Assembly (NCBI GenBank): GCA_965203255.1
Contig: OZ241882.1
Span: 3,534,001-3,598,000 of the forward strand
Direction of reading: 5' to 3'
Source: JAPOUP01 sp965203255
GTDB taxonomy: Bacteria > Pseudomonadota > Alphaproteobacteria > Rhodobacterales > Rhodobacteraceae
Length of the DNA stretch: 64,000 bases
The notes under the pieces are model-generated. The model was not told the origin of the DNA and did not search any database. It saw only the letters and a list, made by a program, of their open reading frames with translations. Shown here one piece after another: positions 1 to 8,619 of the stretch. Within the stretch, counting starts at the first letter, position 1, and every line of letters begins with the position of its first letter. A program made the translations under genes and the position numbers.

Positions 1-2
1 TC

Positions 3-470
3 GAAGCCGACCTGCGTCTGCCTCTCTATGACGGTGACCTAGAGAAGGAACAGGGCATTCCCGACGGGGTGCAGCTGCTTGCTGACCAGATCACCGCATC
101 GGACGCGGTCCTCATCTCTGGCCCTGAATACAACAAATCGATTTCCGGTGTCCTGAAGAACGCGCTGGACTGGGTGAGCCGGGTCAAGGGCAATCCATGG
201 CAGGACAAACCAGTGGCTGTGATGTCAGCTGCGGCAGGGCGTGGTGGTGGCGAAGTGGGACAGTATGCGCTGCGTCAGGCGCTTCAGGCCTTCCACCCAC
301 GTCTCATCAGCGGAACCTCGGTGATGGTCGCCGCAGCCCACAGCGAATTCGATGCGAGCGGGCGTTTGATGTCGGAGAACTACATCGAAGCGCTGACAGG
401 TTTGACAAGGGCGCTTTACACAGAAGTCGAACTCCTCAGGAGGCGCCCAAAAACACGAACCGAGTCGTGA
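3..470 (+). CDS. NADPH-dependent FMN reductase family protein (5' partial)
   Basis: The gene runs in from the left edge; the frame is open from base 3. The visible 155 codons carry the flavodoxin-like FMN reductase signature: a SGPEYNKS segment followed by SGVLKNALDW about 45 residues into the visible part, the loop that binds the FMN phosphate and packs the dimer in this family. Such proteins are cytosolic NAD(P)H-dependent flavin or quinone reductases; the substrate cannot be told from sequence. The stop codon abuts the stop of the convergent ilvE with no gap. An internal ATG at 69 is too late to be the true start, because conserved sequence precedes it. Confidence 0.85.
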   Translation, partial: EADLRLPLYDGDLEKEQGIPDGVQLLADQITASDAVLISGPEYNKSISGVLKNALDWVSRVKGNPWQDKPVAVMSAAAGRGGGEVGQYALRQALQAFHPRLISGTSVMVAAAHSEFDASGRLMSENYIEALTGLTRALYTEVELLRRRPKTRTES

Positions 471-1340
471 CTAGCTGCGTACCAACTTTTCGTATTCCTC
501 TGAAACGTCCCGCGTCAGCGCACCGACCTCGAACGTATAGTCGCCAATTTGACCGACAGGCGTCACTTCGGCAGCGGTTCCCGTCAACCAGCACTGCTGA
601 AAGCCTTCGAGTTCCGATGGCTCGATGTGCCGCTCATGCACCTTGATCTGGCGGTCGTTCAGCATTCCTATCACGGTCTGACGGGTCAGGCCATTCAGGA
701 AACAGTCCGGCTCTGGAGTATGCACTTCCCCATCTCTGACAAAAAAGATATTGGCGCCAGTGGCTTCGGCCACAAATCCACGGTGATCCAGCATCATAGC
801 GTCAGAACAGCCCTTCGCCTCGGCGGCGTGCTTGGACATCGTGCAGATCATGTACAGTCCGGCAGCTTTCGCAAAGCACGGCGCAGTTTCAGGCGATGGC
901 CGCTTCCAACGGGAAACGTCAAGTCGGGCCCCCTTCATCTTGGCGTCGCCGTAATATGCGCCCCATTCCCACGCGGCTATGGCAACGCGGACCGGGTTCC
1001 TTGCCGAGGCAACCCCCATATCCTCACCGGCTCCGCGCCAGGCAATCGCCCGAACATAGGAGTCGGTCAGACCATTCCTGGCAAGTAACTCATATTTCGC
1101 GGCTTCGATTTCGTCGACAGTGAAGGGAATCGGCATGTCGATGGCCTGACCTGAGTAAATCAGGCGCTCTGAATGCTCGCGGCTTAGAAAGATCCTGCCG
1201 CCATAGGCCCGCTCTCCCTCGAAGACCGAACTGGCATAGTGCATCGCGTGAGTCAGCAAATGCACGTTGGCACTGCGCCAGGGCATGAACTGCCCGTCAA
1301 GCCAAATCCAGCCGTCGCGGTCATCATATCCTGCACCCAT
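471..1340 (-). CDS. ilvE: Branched-chain amino acid aminotransferase
   Basis: Pyridoxal-phosphate class IV aminotransferase that catalyses the last step of valine, leucine and isoleucine synthesis, or the first step of their breakdown. At 289 residues it has normal family length. Visible motifs are the N-terminal SSVFEGERAYGG, the presumed PLP lysine in FAKAAGLYM, and EATGANIFFVRDG near residue 200, followed by the LTRQTVIGML helix. The start at 1340 (MGAGYDDRDG) is preferred; the open frame reaches 1472 but the extra 44 residues look non-coding. It is divergent from petP, with about 175 bp between them, and this order is common in Rhodobacterales. Confidence 0.93.
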   Translation of the reverse strand: MGAGYDDRDGWIWLDGQFMPWRSANVHLLTHAMHYASSVFEGERAYGGRIFLSREHSERLIYSGQAIDMPIPFTVDEIEAAKYELLARNGLTDSYVRAIAWRGAGEDMGVASARNPVRVAIAAWEWGAYYGDAKMKGARLDVSRWKRPSPETAPCFAKAAGLYMICTMSKHAAEAKGCSDAMMLDHRGFVAEATGANIFFVRDGEVHTPEPDCFLNGLTRQTVIGMLNDRQIKVHERHIEPSELEGFQQCWLTGTAAEVTPVGQIGDYTFEVGALTRDVSEEYEKLVRS

Positions 1341-1515
1341 GGGATCGCTTCCTGTTCTGAGGGGGTTTCGGCCCCGGTTCTGGATTGTCGCGCAAGTTTG
1401 GACCGCCTCGGACACAGAATTGCGTTGAATCGGCGAATCGCTATCCAATGGGCCTTGGAATGTCAACAACACTGACGTAATACTGAAGCGGACTGCGTGG
1501 AATTGGGATTAGGCC

Positions 1516-2025
1516 ATGTCGGAAAACGGATCTGTTGGCCCAGGCGGCAAAAACCTGCTGTACCTTACTGATGACCAACTGCGAAAGGGAATCGAGGCGA
1601 TGTTCTTCGCCTATCGTGGATTCACGTCCGACCCCGACCGCATCCTGTCGGATCAGGGCTATGGAAGGGCGCATCATCGAGCCATTCACTTCATCAACCG
1701 AAGTCCTGGAATTACAGTGAATGATCTTCTTCACACGCTGGGCGTAACGAAGCAGTCCCTCAACCGGGTGCTGCGAAAGATGATCGGAGACGGGCTGGTT
1801 GAAAGTCGCGTCGGCCGTCAGGACAGGCGCACACGCAACCTTTATCTCACTCAACAGGGCGCAGCGCTTGAGGCAGAGCTCTCCGCTGTACAACGGGGCC
1901 GGATGCGGTCTGCCTTCAGGCGGGCGGGACCTGAAGCCGTTGCCGGATTTCGAACCGTACTTGAGGCGATGATGGAACCGGAAATGCGCGTCCGTTACAA
2001 TGCGATGAGGACAAAGGGTCAATGA
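1516..2025 (+). CDS. petP: MarR-family transcriptional regulator PetP
   Basis: A 169-residue winged-helix regulator. The central part (about residues 60-115) reads as a MarR DNA-binding domain: a helix with ITVNDLLHTLGVTKQSLNRVL, then the wing DRRTRNLYLTQQG. It overlaps the next response regulator gene by four bases (ATGA), so the two are translationally coupled. This MarR plus OmpR-type pair next to ilvE matches petP-petR of Rhodobacter, where petR was described upstream of the cytochrome bc1 operon. The assignment rests on family and context; the targets here are unknown. Confidence 0.85.
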   Translation: MSENGSVGPGGKNLLYLTDDQLRKGIEAMFFAYRGFTSDPDRILSDQGYGRAHHRAIHFINRSPGITVNDLLHTLGVTKQSLNRVLRKMIGDGLVESRVGRQDRRTRNLYLTQQGAALEAELSAVQRGRMRSAFRRAGPEAVAGFRTVLEAMMEPEMRVRYNAMRTKGQ

Positions 2026-2729
2026 ACACTCAGCCTGAACCGCATCTACTTGTCGTCGATGACGACGAGCGCATTCGCGGACTTCTTCAGAAATATCTGC
2101 TTCGAAACGAGTTCCTCGCAACCGTGGCTCGGGATGCAGCACATGCCCGGCGGTTGCTGTCCGGTCTGGAGTTCGACCTGATCGTTCTCGATGTGATGAT
2201 GCCCGGCGAAGATGGTGTGGGTCTGACGCAGAGTCTACGCGACAGTGATGTAACCACTCCGATCCTTCTGCTGACGGCAAAGGCGGAGACAGGGGATCGG
2301 ATCAGAGGCCTCGAGGCTGGTGCCGACGACTATCTGGCAAAGCCATTCGAACCAAGGGAACTGCTTCTGCGTATCAATGCGATCCTGCGTAGGGCACCCG
2401 TCGCGCAGATCACCCCGGAGACGCCCAAATTCCTGGCGCTGGGGTCAATTCGCTATGATAGGGAGCGTGGCGAGTTGTGGCGCGGTGATGATCTCGTGCG
2501 GCTAACGGCAACCGAATCCCAGCTGATGAGGATATTCAGCGCCACACCCTGTGAGCCACTCACCCGTGCGAAGCTTGTTGAGGATCTGGGACGCGACCGG
2601 GGCCAGGCGCAGGAGCGGGCCGTGGATGTCCAGATCACCCGTCTGAGGAAGAAAATCGAACAGGATCCAAAGCAGCCTCGCTTTCTGCAGACCATTCGTG
2701 GATCGGGATATATGCTCGTGCCCGACTGA
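2022..2729 (+). CDS. petR: OmpR-family response regulator PetR
   Basis: A two-component response regulator of 235 residues. The receiver domain has an acidic cluster (VVDDDERIRG), the phosphoacceptor Asp in LIVLDVMMPGEDG near residue 57, the switch Thr/Ala segment LLLTAKAE and the Lys in DDYLAKPFEPREL. The C-terminal half is a winged helix ending in RAVDVQITRLRKKIE and IRGSGYML, the OmpR/PhoB type. Coupled to petP by ATGA overlap. No histidine kinase gene lies beside it, as in the Rhodobacter pet locus. Confidence 0.92.
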   Translation: MNTQPEPHLLVVDDDERIRGLLQKYLLRNEFLATVARDAAHARRLLSGLEFDLIVLDVMMPGEDGVGLTQSLRDSDVTTPILLLTAKAETGDRIRGLEAGADDYLAKPFEPRELLLRINAILRRAPVAQITPETPKFLALGSIRYDRERGELWRGDDLVRLTATESQLMRIFSATPCEPLTRAKLVEDLGRDRGQAQERAVDVQITRLRKKIEQDPKQPRFLQTIRGSGYMLVPD

Positions 2730-2862
2730 TTCCGACCGGAAACTCCGGTCTCCACAGGAAGCGACAGGTTTTCGGTATGCTGGACCGATGCAGAATGCCC
2801 GGCCTCCGGGAGGGGAAATCCAGGCACTTGTCCTTGCCGCAATATTCATGTCTCCTGATGCC

Positions 2863-3798
2863 ATGACAACACTGCTCCTTACCCATTCCTCAAGTCTGGA
2901 TCATGTCACTCCACCCGGTCATCCCGAACGAGTGGCTCGTTATGAGGCCATCATGTCCGCACTGGCGGACGAACGGTTCTCGGCGCTCGACCGCCGGGAA
3001 GCCCCAGTCTGCGAACGCTCCGATCTTCTGCGGTGTCATCCTGAGGATTATCTTGGTGACGTCGAAGCTGCAATTCCCGCAAACGGCAGCCGGTCCCTCG
3101 ATCCTGACACCCACGTATCGCCAGGATCTCTGGAGCCTGCACTACGCGCGGTCGGTGGGTGTTGCGCCGCGGTTGATGCCGTCCTTCAAGGCGGTTCTTC
3201 CAATGCCTTTGTCGCCATGCGCCCGCCAGGCCATCATGCGGAGACCGCACGGGCCATGGGCTTCTGCCTGTTCGGAAACGTCGCGGTCGCGGCGAAGCGC
3301 GCATTGGACGAACACGGCCTCGGCAGGGTCGCAGTGATCGATTTTGACGTTCATCACGGAAACGGAACCCAGGACCTTCTCTGGAATGAAGAGCGCGCAC
3401 TGTTCTGCTCAACACATCAGATGCCGCTATATCCGGGCACCGGAGCCGTGAGTGAGCGCGGTGCGCATGAGAACGTGCTGAACGCTCCGCTCGACCCATC
3501 GAGTGGCGGCGCGGAAATGCGTCAGGTGTATAGCGAACGGATACTGCCAGCGATAATGGAATTCAGGCCGGAACTGATCCTGGTCTCGGCTGGATTTGAC
3601 GCCCATCGGGATGATCCGCTTGCCAGCCTTAACTGGTTGGAAGAGGATTTTTCGTGGGTCACGAGAAGGATCTGCGAAGTGTCTGGGCAACTGTGTGGCG
3701 GACGCCTCGTATCCGCACTGGAAGGTGGCTATAACCTTGACGCGCTGGCAGCCAGCGTGGCCATCCATGTGCAGGAGTTGATGGCGGCGGCAAAGTAA
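2863..3798 (+). CDS. Histone deacetylase family protein (acetyl-amine hydrolase)
   Basis: A 311-residue zinc amidohydrolase of the class II histone-deacetylase / acetylpolyamine amidohydrolase family. Motifs in order are HPERVARYEAI at the N-terminus, MRPPGHHAE (catalytic His pair) near residue 130, DFDVHHGNGTQ (zinc Asp/His), SAGFDAHRDDPL and the terminal EGGYNLDAL. Three ATGs are close together (2848 and 2863 in frame, and a farther one at 2698); 2863 gives the normal family N-terminus TTLLLTHSSSLDH. It lies upstream of xseB-ispA, a conserved neighbourhood in Rhodobacterales. The physiological substrate is not inferable. Confidence 0.9.
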   Translation: MTTLLLTHSSSLDHVTPPGHPERVARYEAIMSALADERFSALDRREAPVCERSDLLRCHPEDYLGDVEAAIPANGSRSLDPDTHVSPGSLEPALRAVGGCCAAVDAVLQGGSSNAFVAMRPPGHHAETARAMGFCLFGNVAVAAKRALDEHGLGRVAVIDFDVHHGNGTQDLLWNEERALFCSTHQMPLYPGTGAVSERGAHENVLNAPLDPSSGGAEMRQVYSERILPAIMEFRPELILVSAGFDAHRDDPLASLNWLEEDFSWVTRRICEVSGQLCGGRLVSALEGGYNLDALAASVAIHVQELMAAAK

Positions 3799-3975
3799 TG
3801 CCGTTGCGGCCTCGATGCTCCAAGACGCGCCTGGGGACCTCTTCGAACCAAGGAATCCTCATGGATGAAGGCAGGCGGAACTGCATGACTGGCATCCGGT
3901 CCGGATTGTGGCTAAATCGCCGCAATGGAAGATGCGGACCATTGAATCCAACCAAGAACGACAATTGGAGGCGGC

Positions 3976-4218
3976 ATGAGTGACAAGTCTGTCAACGAGA
4001 TGGGTTTTGAAGAGGCAATGCACGAGCTCGAATCGGTTGTCCGACAATTGGAGTCGGGCGATGTGGAGCTTGAGGCTTCAATTCAGCTATATGAGCGCGG
4101 TGCCGCGCTGAAAAGGCGTTGCGAAGAAAAGCTCAAGGAAGCGGAGGAAAAGGTCGCTGCAATCACGCTCAATGAGCGCGGCGAGCCCAATGGTACCAGC
4201 CCGGTTGACAGTCCGTGA
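3976..4218 (+). CDS. xseB: Exodeoxyribonuclease VII small subunit
   Basis: An 80-residue protein with the full XseB signature: GFEEAMHELESVVRQLESGDVELEASI in two helices (quoted here as GFEEAMHELE and LESGDVELE), then LYERGAALKRRCEEKL. XseB packs as a helical bundle on XseA to form the exonuclease that degrades single-stranded DNA to oligonucleotides. A good ribosome site (GGAGG) lies five bases before ATG 3976. It overlaps ispA by four bases. Confidence 0.95.
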   Translation: MSDKSVNEMGFEEAMHELESVVRQLESGDVELEASIQLYERGAALKRRCEEKLKEAEEKVAAITLNERGEPNGTSPVDSP

Positions 4219-5084
4219 GCTTTCGGTCCGCCCTGGATGAAGCGTCAGCGATGACGCGTACCCGACTGGTTGAAGTGATCAGGGCTCAGATCCCCAAGCC
4301 GCTCGTTGAACCGATGATCCACGCCGTTGTCGGTGGAAAGGGAATGCGCGGCTTTCTGGTGCAGCAAAGTGCGGGGCTACACGGAATCTGCGCCGATCGT
4401 TCCGCACTTGTGGCGGCGGCCATCGAAGCGATCCATGCCTATTCGTTGATTCATGATGACTTGCCTTGCATGGACAATGATGACCAGCGGCGCGGTCGGC
4501 CAACCGTTCATGTGAAATGGGATGAAGCGACAGCTGTCCTCACAGGCGATGCACTCCAATCCCTGGGGTACGAACTTCTGTCCAGCGAATTGGTGGGCAA
4601 TGCGAGTATCCGGCTCGCATTGATTGAATCACTTTCCGTCGCAGCAGGTGCGCAGGGAATGGCCCGGGGTCAGGCACTCGACCTAGCTGCGGAGATGGCG
4701 GCAGAATCCCTTACGCTTGAGGAAATCACTGAGCTCCAAATGGCAAAGACTGGTGCGCTGATTGAGTGGTCCTGTGTCGCGGGGGCGATCCTCGCAGGGG
4801 CGGAGCCGGAACCAATGCGGCAGTTCGCGCGTCCTCTGGGTCTCGCCTTCCAGATCGCCGACGACATCATTGATACAGAGGGTGACACTGCTGTCGCGGG
4901 CAAGCGGCTTCGGAAGGACGCAGCGGCTGGAAAGGCGACTTTTGTATCGCTGCTGGGACTTGAGGGTGCCAAAGCGCGCGCCAATGACTTGGTGGACGAG
5001 GCGGAGGCCGCATTGGCTCCCTTTGGCGCAAAGGCGGAGATCCTGAGGCAGGCGGCGAGATTCGCTATCTCGCGTCGGTCGTGA
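4215..5084 (+). CDS. ispA: Polyprenyl synthetase (farnesyl/geranylgeranyl diphosphate synthase)
   Basis: A 289-residue short-chain trans-prenyltransferase making farnesyl diphosphate from dimethylallyl and isopentenyl diphosphate. The first aspartate-rich motif is DDLPCMDNDDQRRG near residue 81, and the second is FQIADDIIDTEGD near 213. The start is a GTG at 4215 overlapping the xseB stop (GTGA), giving translational coupling. The C-terminus ARFAISRRS is the normal family ending, so the gene is complete. In most Rhodobacterales dxs follows directly; here it does not. Confidence 0.93.
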   Translation: MSFRSALDEASAMTRTRLVEVIRAQIPKPLVEPMIHAVVGGKGMRGFLVQQSAGLHGICADRSALVAAAIEAIHAYSLIHDDLPCMDNDDQRRGRPTVHVKWDEATAVLTGDALQSLGYELLSSELVGNASIRLALIESLSVAAGAQGMARGQALDLAAEMAAESLTLEEITELQMAKTGALIEWSCVAGAILAGAEPEPMRQFARPLGLAFQIADDIIDTEGDTAVAGKRLRKDAAAGKATFVSLLGLEGAKARANDLVDEAEAALAPFGAKAEILRQAARFAISRRS

Positions 5085-5593
5085 TGCGGTGCGCTCGGGG
5101 ATGAGCAGGAACGGATGGACCGCACTTACACTCCCAACCTGACAAAACAGTCTTCGGCAGAAAGAGGTTTCCTGCGGGACCCTGATCTCTGTCAGATCCC
5201 GGAAGGGAGGAACTGTGCATAAAAACCAGCATTGTGGTCAGCGTGATGTGTGGATCAATTGGATCCGTGCTCGCGGCGCTGAAACTGACCGTACCATCGA
5301 ACTCGATGCTTCACTTGACCGGTAAGTCAGCCACTCGCAGCGAATTCGCCTCTTTCGAAGCTGTTTGAGCGGCTATGTATCCTGGGCGCCTGAAGTTGCT
5401 GATATGTGACGTTGCAACTCGGCCGCGGTTAATGGCGCTTCTGGACCCGATTCATCAATCTAGCCTATCCATTGCAATTGGATGATGTGGCGGACATCAA
5501 ATCCAAGCAATTCAGGGGTTGAAAGGCACTCGGCATCTCTGACCCAGCCCGCGACCTACCGGAATTCCGTAATCGCCTCGAACCTACGCGCTT
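5085..5593. other. Gene-free stretch after ispA
   Basis: About 510 bases with no convincing reading frame on either strand. There is no sign of a dxs fragment. A weak inverted repeat near 5180-5205 (CGGGACCCTGAT with a partial complement) could act as a terminator for the xseB-ispA unit, but it has no T tract. Confidence 0.5.
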
Positions 5594-6460
5594 TCATATC
5601 CGCTCATTCTCCAGCACGGATTTCAGTCCGGAACGGTAATCGGGAAACAGAAGTTCCACGCCCAGGTCGTACTTGATCCTGTCGTTTCGGACCCGCTTGG
5701 ATTCCGCGTAGAAACTTCGCGCCATGGGTGTAAGGTTGGCTTGATCGACATCGACCAATGGCGGGGCGGTCGCGCCAATCAGTTCGGCTGCGAAACCGAT
5801 CACATCTTCGGGTGGGGCTGGGTTGTCGTCACAGACATTATAGATGGCGCCAGGGTGTGGCTGGTTGATCGACGCAGCCAGAACGCGAGCGATGTCGTCA
5901 ACATGAATGCGGCTGAACACCTGTCCTGGCTTCAGAATTCGCTTCGCGATTCCGCGGCGGATTTTCTCGAACGGTCCGCGACCTGGGCCGTAGATGCCAG
6001 CCAGGCGAAAGATGTGCAGCGACAGGCCGGTCCCAGCCGCAATGGCCTGCCATTGCCGTTCTGCGGCCACCCTCCGCCGACCCCGTTCTGTCGCGGGAAA
6101 CAGTTCATCTGTCTCGTCAACCCAGCCACCATTTCGGTCTCCATAGACTCCAGTGGTTGAGAGATAGCCTGCCCATTCAAGACTTGGTGCGGTTGCGGCT
6201 ATTGCGTCGCCGACAGCGGCAACGACCGGATCTCCTTCTTCATTCGGAGCAATTGAGACCAATAGATGCGTTGCTTCACCGAGTGCCGCCTGGGGGTCGT
6301 CTCCTGGCCATACGATCGCTTCAATTCCAGTCGATTCCAGGCTGGCCGCTTTCTCTGGTCTGCGCGTCGTGCCAACGATCCGCCACCCCTGTGGAAGCAG
6401 TATGCGCGCAAGCGCCTGCGCCGAATAGCCGTGTCCGAAGGAGAACAGTACGTTTCCCAT
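5594..6460 (-). CDS. NAD(P)-dependent epimerase/dehydratase-like SDR protein
   Basis: A 288-residue atypical short-chain dehydrogenase of the extended type. The N-terminus NVLFSFGHGYSAQAL carries the Rossmann loop (GHGYSA), then HLLVSIAP, and LSTTGVYGDRNGGWVDE near residue 110, where the family's SxxYG motif is recognisable. Later come FRLAGIYGPGRGPFE and FSRIHVDDIARVLAASI. It resembles YeeZ/SDR_a5-type epimerases of unknown substrate. The frame stays open to 7012 across the neighbouring IS; the start at 6460 matches where the Rossmann fold begins. Confidence 0.85.
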   Translation of the reverse strand: MGNVLFSFGHGYSAQALARILLPQGWRIVGTTRRPEKAASLESTGIEAIVWPGDDPQAALGEATHLLVSIAPNEEGDPVVAAVGDAIAATAPSLEWAGYLSTTGVYGDRNGGWVDETDELFPATERGRRRVAAERQWQAIAAGTGLSLHIFRLAGIYGPGRGPFEKIRRGIAKRILKPGQVFSRIHVDDIARVLAASINQPHPGAIYNVCDDNPAPPEDVIGFAAELIGATAPPLVDVDQANLTPMARSFYAESKRVRNDRIKYDLGVELLFPDYRSGLKSVLENERI

Positions 6461-6549
6461 GCGATTTGGAATTGGTCCAAATCGCCGAAGAATCAAGTCG
6501 GTTTGCCGGACTTTATGCACAATGGACCACATAGGCTCCGAAATGCCCC

Positions 6550-6577
6550 GCCCCATTCCACCCTGAAGTGCAACACC
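6550..6577 (+). repeat. IS30-type left terminal inverted repeat
   Basis: Inner part CTGAAGTGCAACACC. It matches the right end (7913-7941) in inverted orientation with one single-base gap and a few mismatches over about 28 bases. Confidence 0.75.
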
Positions 6578-6669
6578 AGTGGCGGTGGTGACCGGTTTTC
6601 CGGCCGCATGATGTTGCGTATCGGCCAGGAAGCGGCGACAGTCCCTGTGACCAAACAGGAGAGACTGCC

Positions 6670-7635
6670 ATGCCCGAGGGCTACCGCCACCTGACCCATG
6701 AAGAGAGATGCCAGATCGGCGCGCTGAAGGAAAGCGGGCTGTCCGACGGGGCCATCGCGGCCCGTCTGGGCCGTGACCGTTCGTCGGTCTGGCGGGAGCT
6801 GCGCCGTAACGGCGGGGATTCGGGATACAGCCCGGGCGAGGCGCAGGGGAGGGCGGAGGCCCGCCGCGGCGCGGCTTCCTCGAACCCGAGGAAGATGACG
6901 CCCGACCGGTGGGCGCGCGTGGAGGGGCTTCTGGCGGAGGGCTGGAGCCCGGAGCAGGTCGCGGGACGGCTGCGTCTGGAGGGCGGCTGGACGGTGGGCC
7001 GCCAGTGGACATCCGAACACGTCAGGGCCGACCGGAAGGCGGGCGGCAGGCTGTTCCTGCTGCTGCGGCGCCGCGGCAGAAAGCCGAACTGGCGTGGCGG
7101 CAGGCACTCGGGCCGTGGCCACATCCCGGGCCGGGTGGACATCTCCGAGAGGCCGGATGAGGTGGAGAGGAAGGAGCGTGTGGGCGACTGGGAGGCGGAC
7201 ACGATCATCGGGAAAGGCCACAGCGGGGCGGTGGTCTCCCTTGTGGACAGGGCGTCGAAATACGCGCTTCTCCAAAGGGTTGACCGGAGAACCTCGGCCG
7301 CGGTCTCCGCCGCGATGGTGGATCTCCTCCGGCCTTCCGCCGCGCCCGTCCACACGATCACGGCGGACAACGGGAAGGAGTTCGCGGGCCACGCCGGCGT
7401 CGCGGCGGAGCTCGGGGCCGGGTTCTATTTCGCCACCCCCTACCACTCCTGGGAGCGTGGCCTGAACGAGCACACCAACGGGCTGGTCCGGCAGTACCTG
7501 CCGAAGGGGACGGACCTCCGCGCGGTCACCGACGCGGAGGTGAAACGGGTGCAGGACCGCCTGAACGCGCGTCCGCGCCGGGCGCTGGGCTACCGGACGC
7601 CCGCCGAGGTGCTGCACAAGGCCCGCCCTCCCTGA
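6670..7635 (+). CDS. IS30-family transposase
   Basis: A 321-residue DDE transposase. The N-terminal helix-turn-helix reads YRHLTHEERCQIGAL and AIAARLGRDRSSVWREL, the IS30 signature. The catalytic core has the first Asp in GDWEADTIIGKG near residue 177, the second in HTITADNGKEFAGH near 236, and the Glu in WERGLNEHTNGLVRQYLPKG near 262. It appears intact. An Arg/Gly-rich stretch stands in the linker. Confidence 0.95.
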   Translation: MPEGYRHLTHEERCQIGALKESGLSDGAIAARLGRDRSSVWRELRRNGGDSGYSPGEAQGRAEARRGAASSNPRKMTPDRWARVEGLLAEGWSPEQVAGRLRLEGGWTVGRQWTSEHVRADRKAGGRLFLLLRRRGRKPNWRGGRHSGRGHIPGRVDISERPDEVERKERVGDWEADTIIGKGHSGAVVSLVDRASKYALLQRVDRRTSAAVSAAMVDLLRPSAAPVHTITADNGKEFAGHAGVAAELGAGFYFATPYHSWERGLNEHTNGLVRQYLPKGTDLRAVTDAEVKRVQDRLNARPRRALGYRTPAEVLHKARPP

Positions 7636-7690
7636 CGCCGCGCGACCGCCTCCCGCCGGCGCGCAGGAAGGGGGTGGACAGGATTTCGCC

Positions 7691-7749
7691 GTCGCGTCCG
7701 TCCGGGCTCCGGTCGGGCTACGCCCTCCCTGCGCCCGGACGGACGCGAC
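7691..7749. repeat. Perfect 17-bp-stem hairpin in IS30 tail
   Basis: Arms 7691-7707 and 7733-7749 are exact reverse complements (GTCGCGTCCGTCCGGGC). The 25-base loop contains TCGGGCTACGCCC. It lies just after the transposase stop. Confidence 0.8.
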
Positions 7750-7865
7750 CCGACCCGGCGGAGGCGTTGCGCCGCCCGGAAAGCCCGGATAGACTCCATA
7801 CAGACGGGACCACAGCCGTCCCGGGGCCGGATCCGCGGCGCCCGGGCGGCCGGAAACCGCGCCTT

Positions 7866-7914
7866 CCGGCCATTCCCTACGCTCGGGCTACGCCCCCGCT
7901 GCGGGAATGGCCGG
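7866..7914. repeat. Perfect 12-bp-stem hairpin in IS30 tail
   Basis: Arms 7866-7877 and 7903-7914 (CCGGCCATTCCC and its complement) enclose a 25-base loop that shares TCGGGCTACGCCC with the first hairpin although the stems differ. Its right arm runs to the edge of the IS end repeat. Confidence 0.8.
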
Positions 7915-7941
7915 TGTTGCACTTCGGAGTGGAAGTGGGGC
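7913..7941 (-). repeat. IS30-type right terminal inverted repeat
   Basis: Begins GGTGTTGCACTTC, the complement of the left end's inner part. See the left repeat at 6550-6577. Confidence 0.75.
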
Positions 7942-8244
7942 CCTTATTTGCCGTGACCAAGGTCATTGCCTCGCGATTGAATCAGTGCGCAACAGATGGA
8001 ATCCGAGACCGCCCGCCCGGGGACAGTAATTCCTGGGACAGGAAGGCAGCACCTCTGAAAAGTCCCTGTTCTGATCCCGAATGCAGCTGAACTTCATTCC
8101 TGCGCTTGTAAGTCGCCGCCGAATGGACGCATATGGATTCTGTCGCTCCCGTGATGGGTGGGCAGTCGGCGGCCGCGGTGACCGACGCGAATGCGAACAC
8201 CGCGGAATTTGGTTCAGGATCGGATTGCGCAGAGGAGGAACGAT

Positions 8245-8559
8245 ATGCCAACATTCATATTCGCCTATCACGGGGGAACAGCACCGTCAGATGCTGCCGA
8301 GACCGAACGGGTCATCGGTCAATGGAATGACTGGTACGCAGAAATGGGCGACAAACTCATCGATGACGGTGGACCCTGTGGTAAGTCCTGGACCGTGACC
8401 GGCTCAGGAGTCGTCGAGGGTGGGGGAGCCAATCCGCTGACAGGCTATACAGTCGTCGAAGTTGCGGACCAGAATGAGGCAAACGAGCTGGCGAAGGGCT
8501 GTCCAATGGTGCGGGACTCCTCAGGTTCAGTCGAGGTCTGCGAAATCCATGAAGTCTGA
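8245..8559 (+). CDS. YCII-related domain protein
   Basis: A 104-residue protein starting PTFIFAYHGG, with GDKLIDDGGPCG in the middle and GYTVVEVADQNEANELAKGCP towards the end. This is the ferredoxin-like YCII / DGPF layout of small dimeric proteins found near oxidoreductases and sigma factors. Its activity is unknown. The ribosome site AGGAGG lies seven bases before ATG 8245. A longer frame from 8191 lacks one. Confidence 0.75.
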   Translation: MPTFIFAYHGGTAPSDAAETERVIGQWNDWYAEMGDKLIDDGGPCGKSWTVTGSGVVEGGGANPLTGYTVVEVADQNEANELAKGCPMVRDSSGSVEVCEIHEV

Positions 8560-8619
8560 TCTTCACGAACCGGATCCGCAACGCCACCTGAATTCGGGAT
8601 TGGTCAAGGGCTGCCCCGA

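Larger units (their letters stand above)
6550..7941 (+). mobile_element. IS30-family insertion sequence
   Basis: A roughly 1.39 kb element bounded by imperfect inverted ends that share GAAGTGCAACACC and a GCCCCA-type outer part. It carries one transposase gene and a 280-base tail containing two strong hairpins. A CC dinucleotide lies outside both ends and might be the short target duplication typical of IS30, but it sits in C-runs and is not decisive. The element sits about 90 bp upstream of the SDR gene, pointing the other way. Confidence 0.8.

Noticed and set aside
6493..7617. 374-codon minus-strand frame across the IS30 element
   Set aside because: Shadow of the transposase gene in GC-rich sequence; Pro/Arg-rich with no domain.
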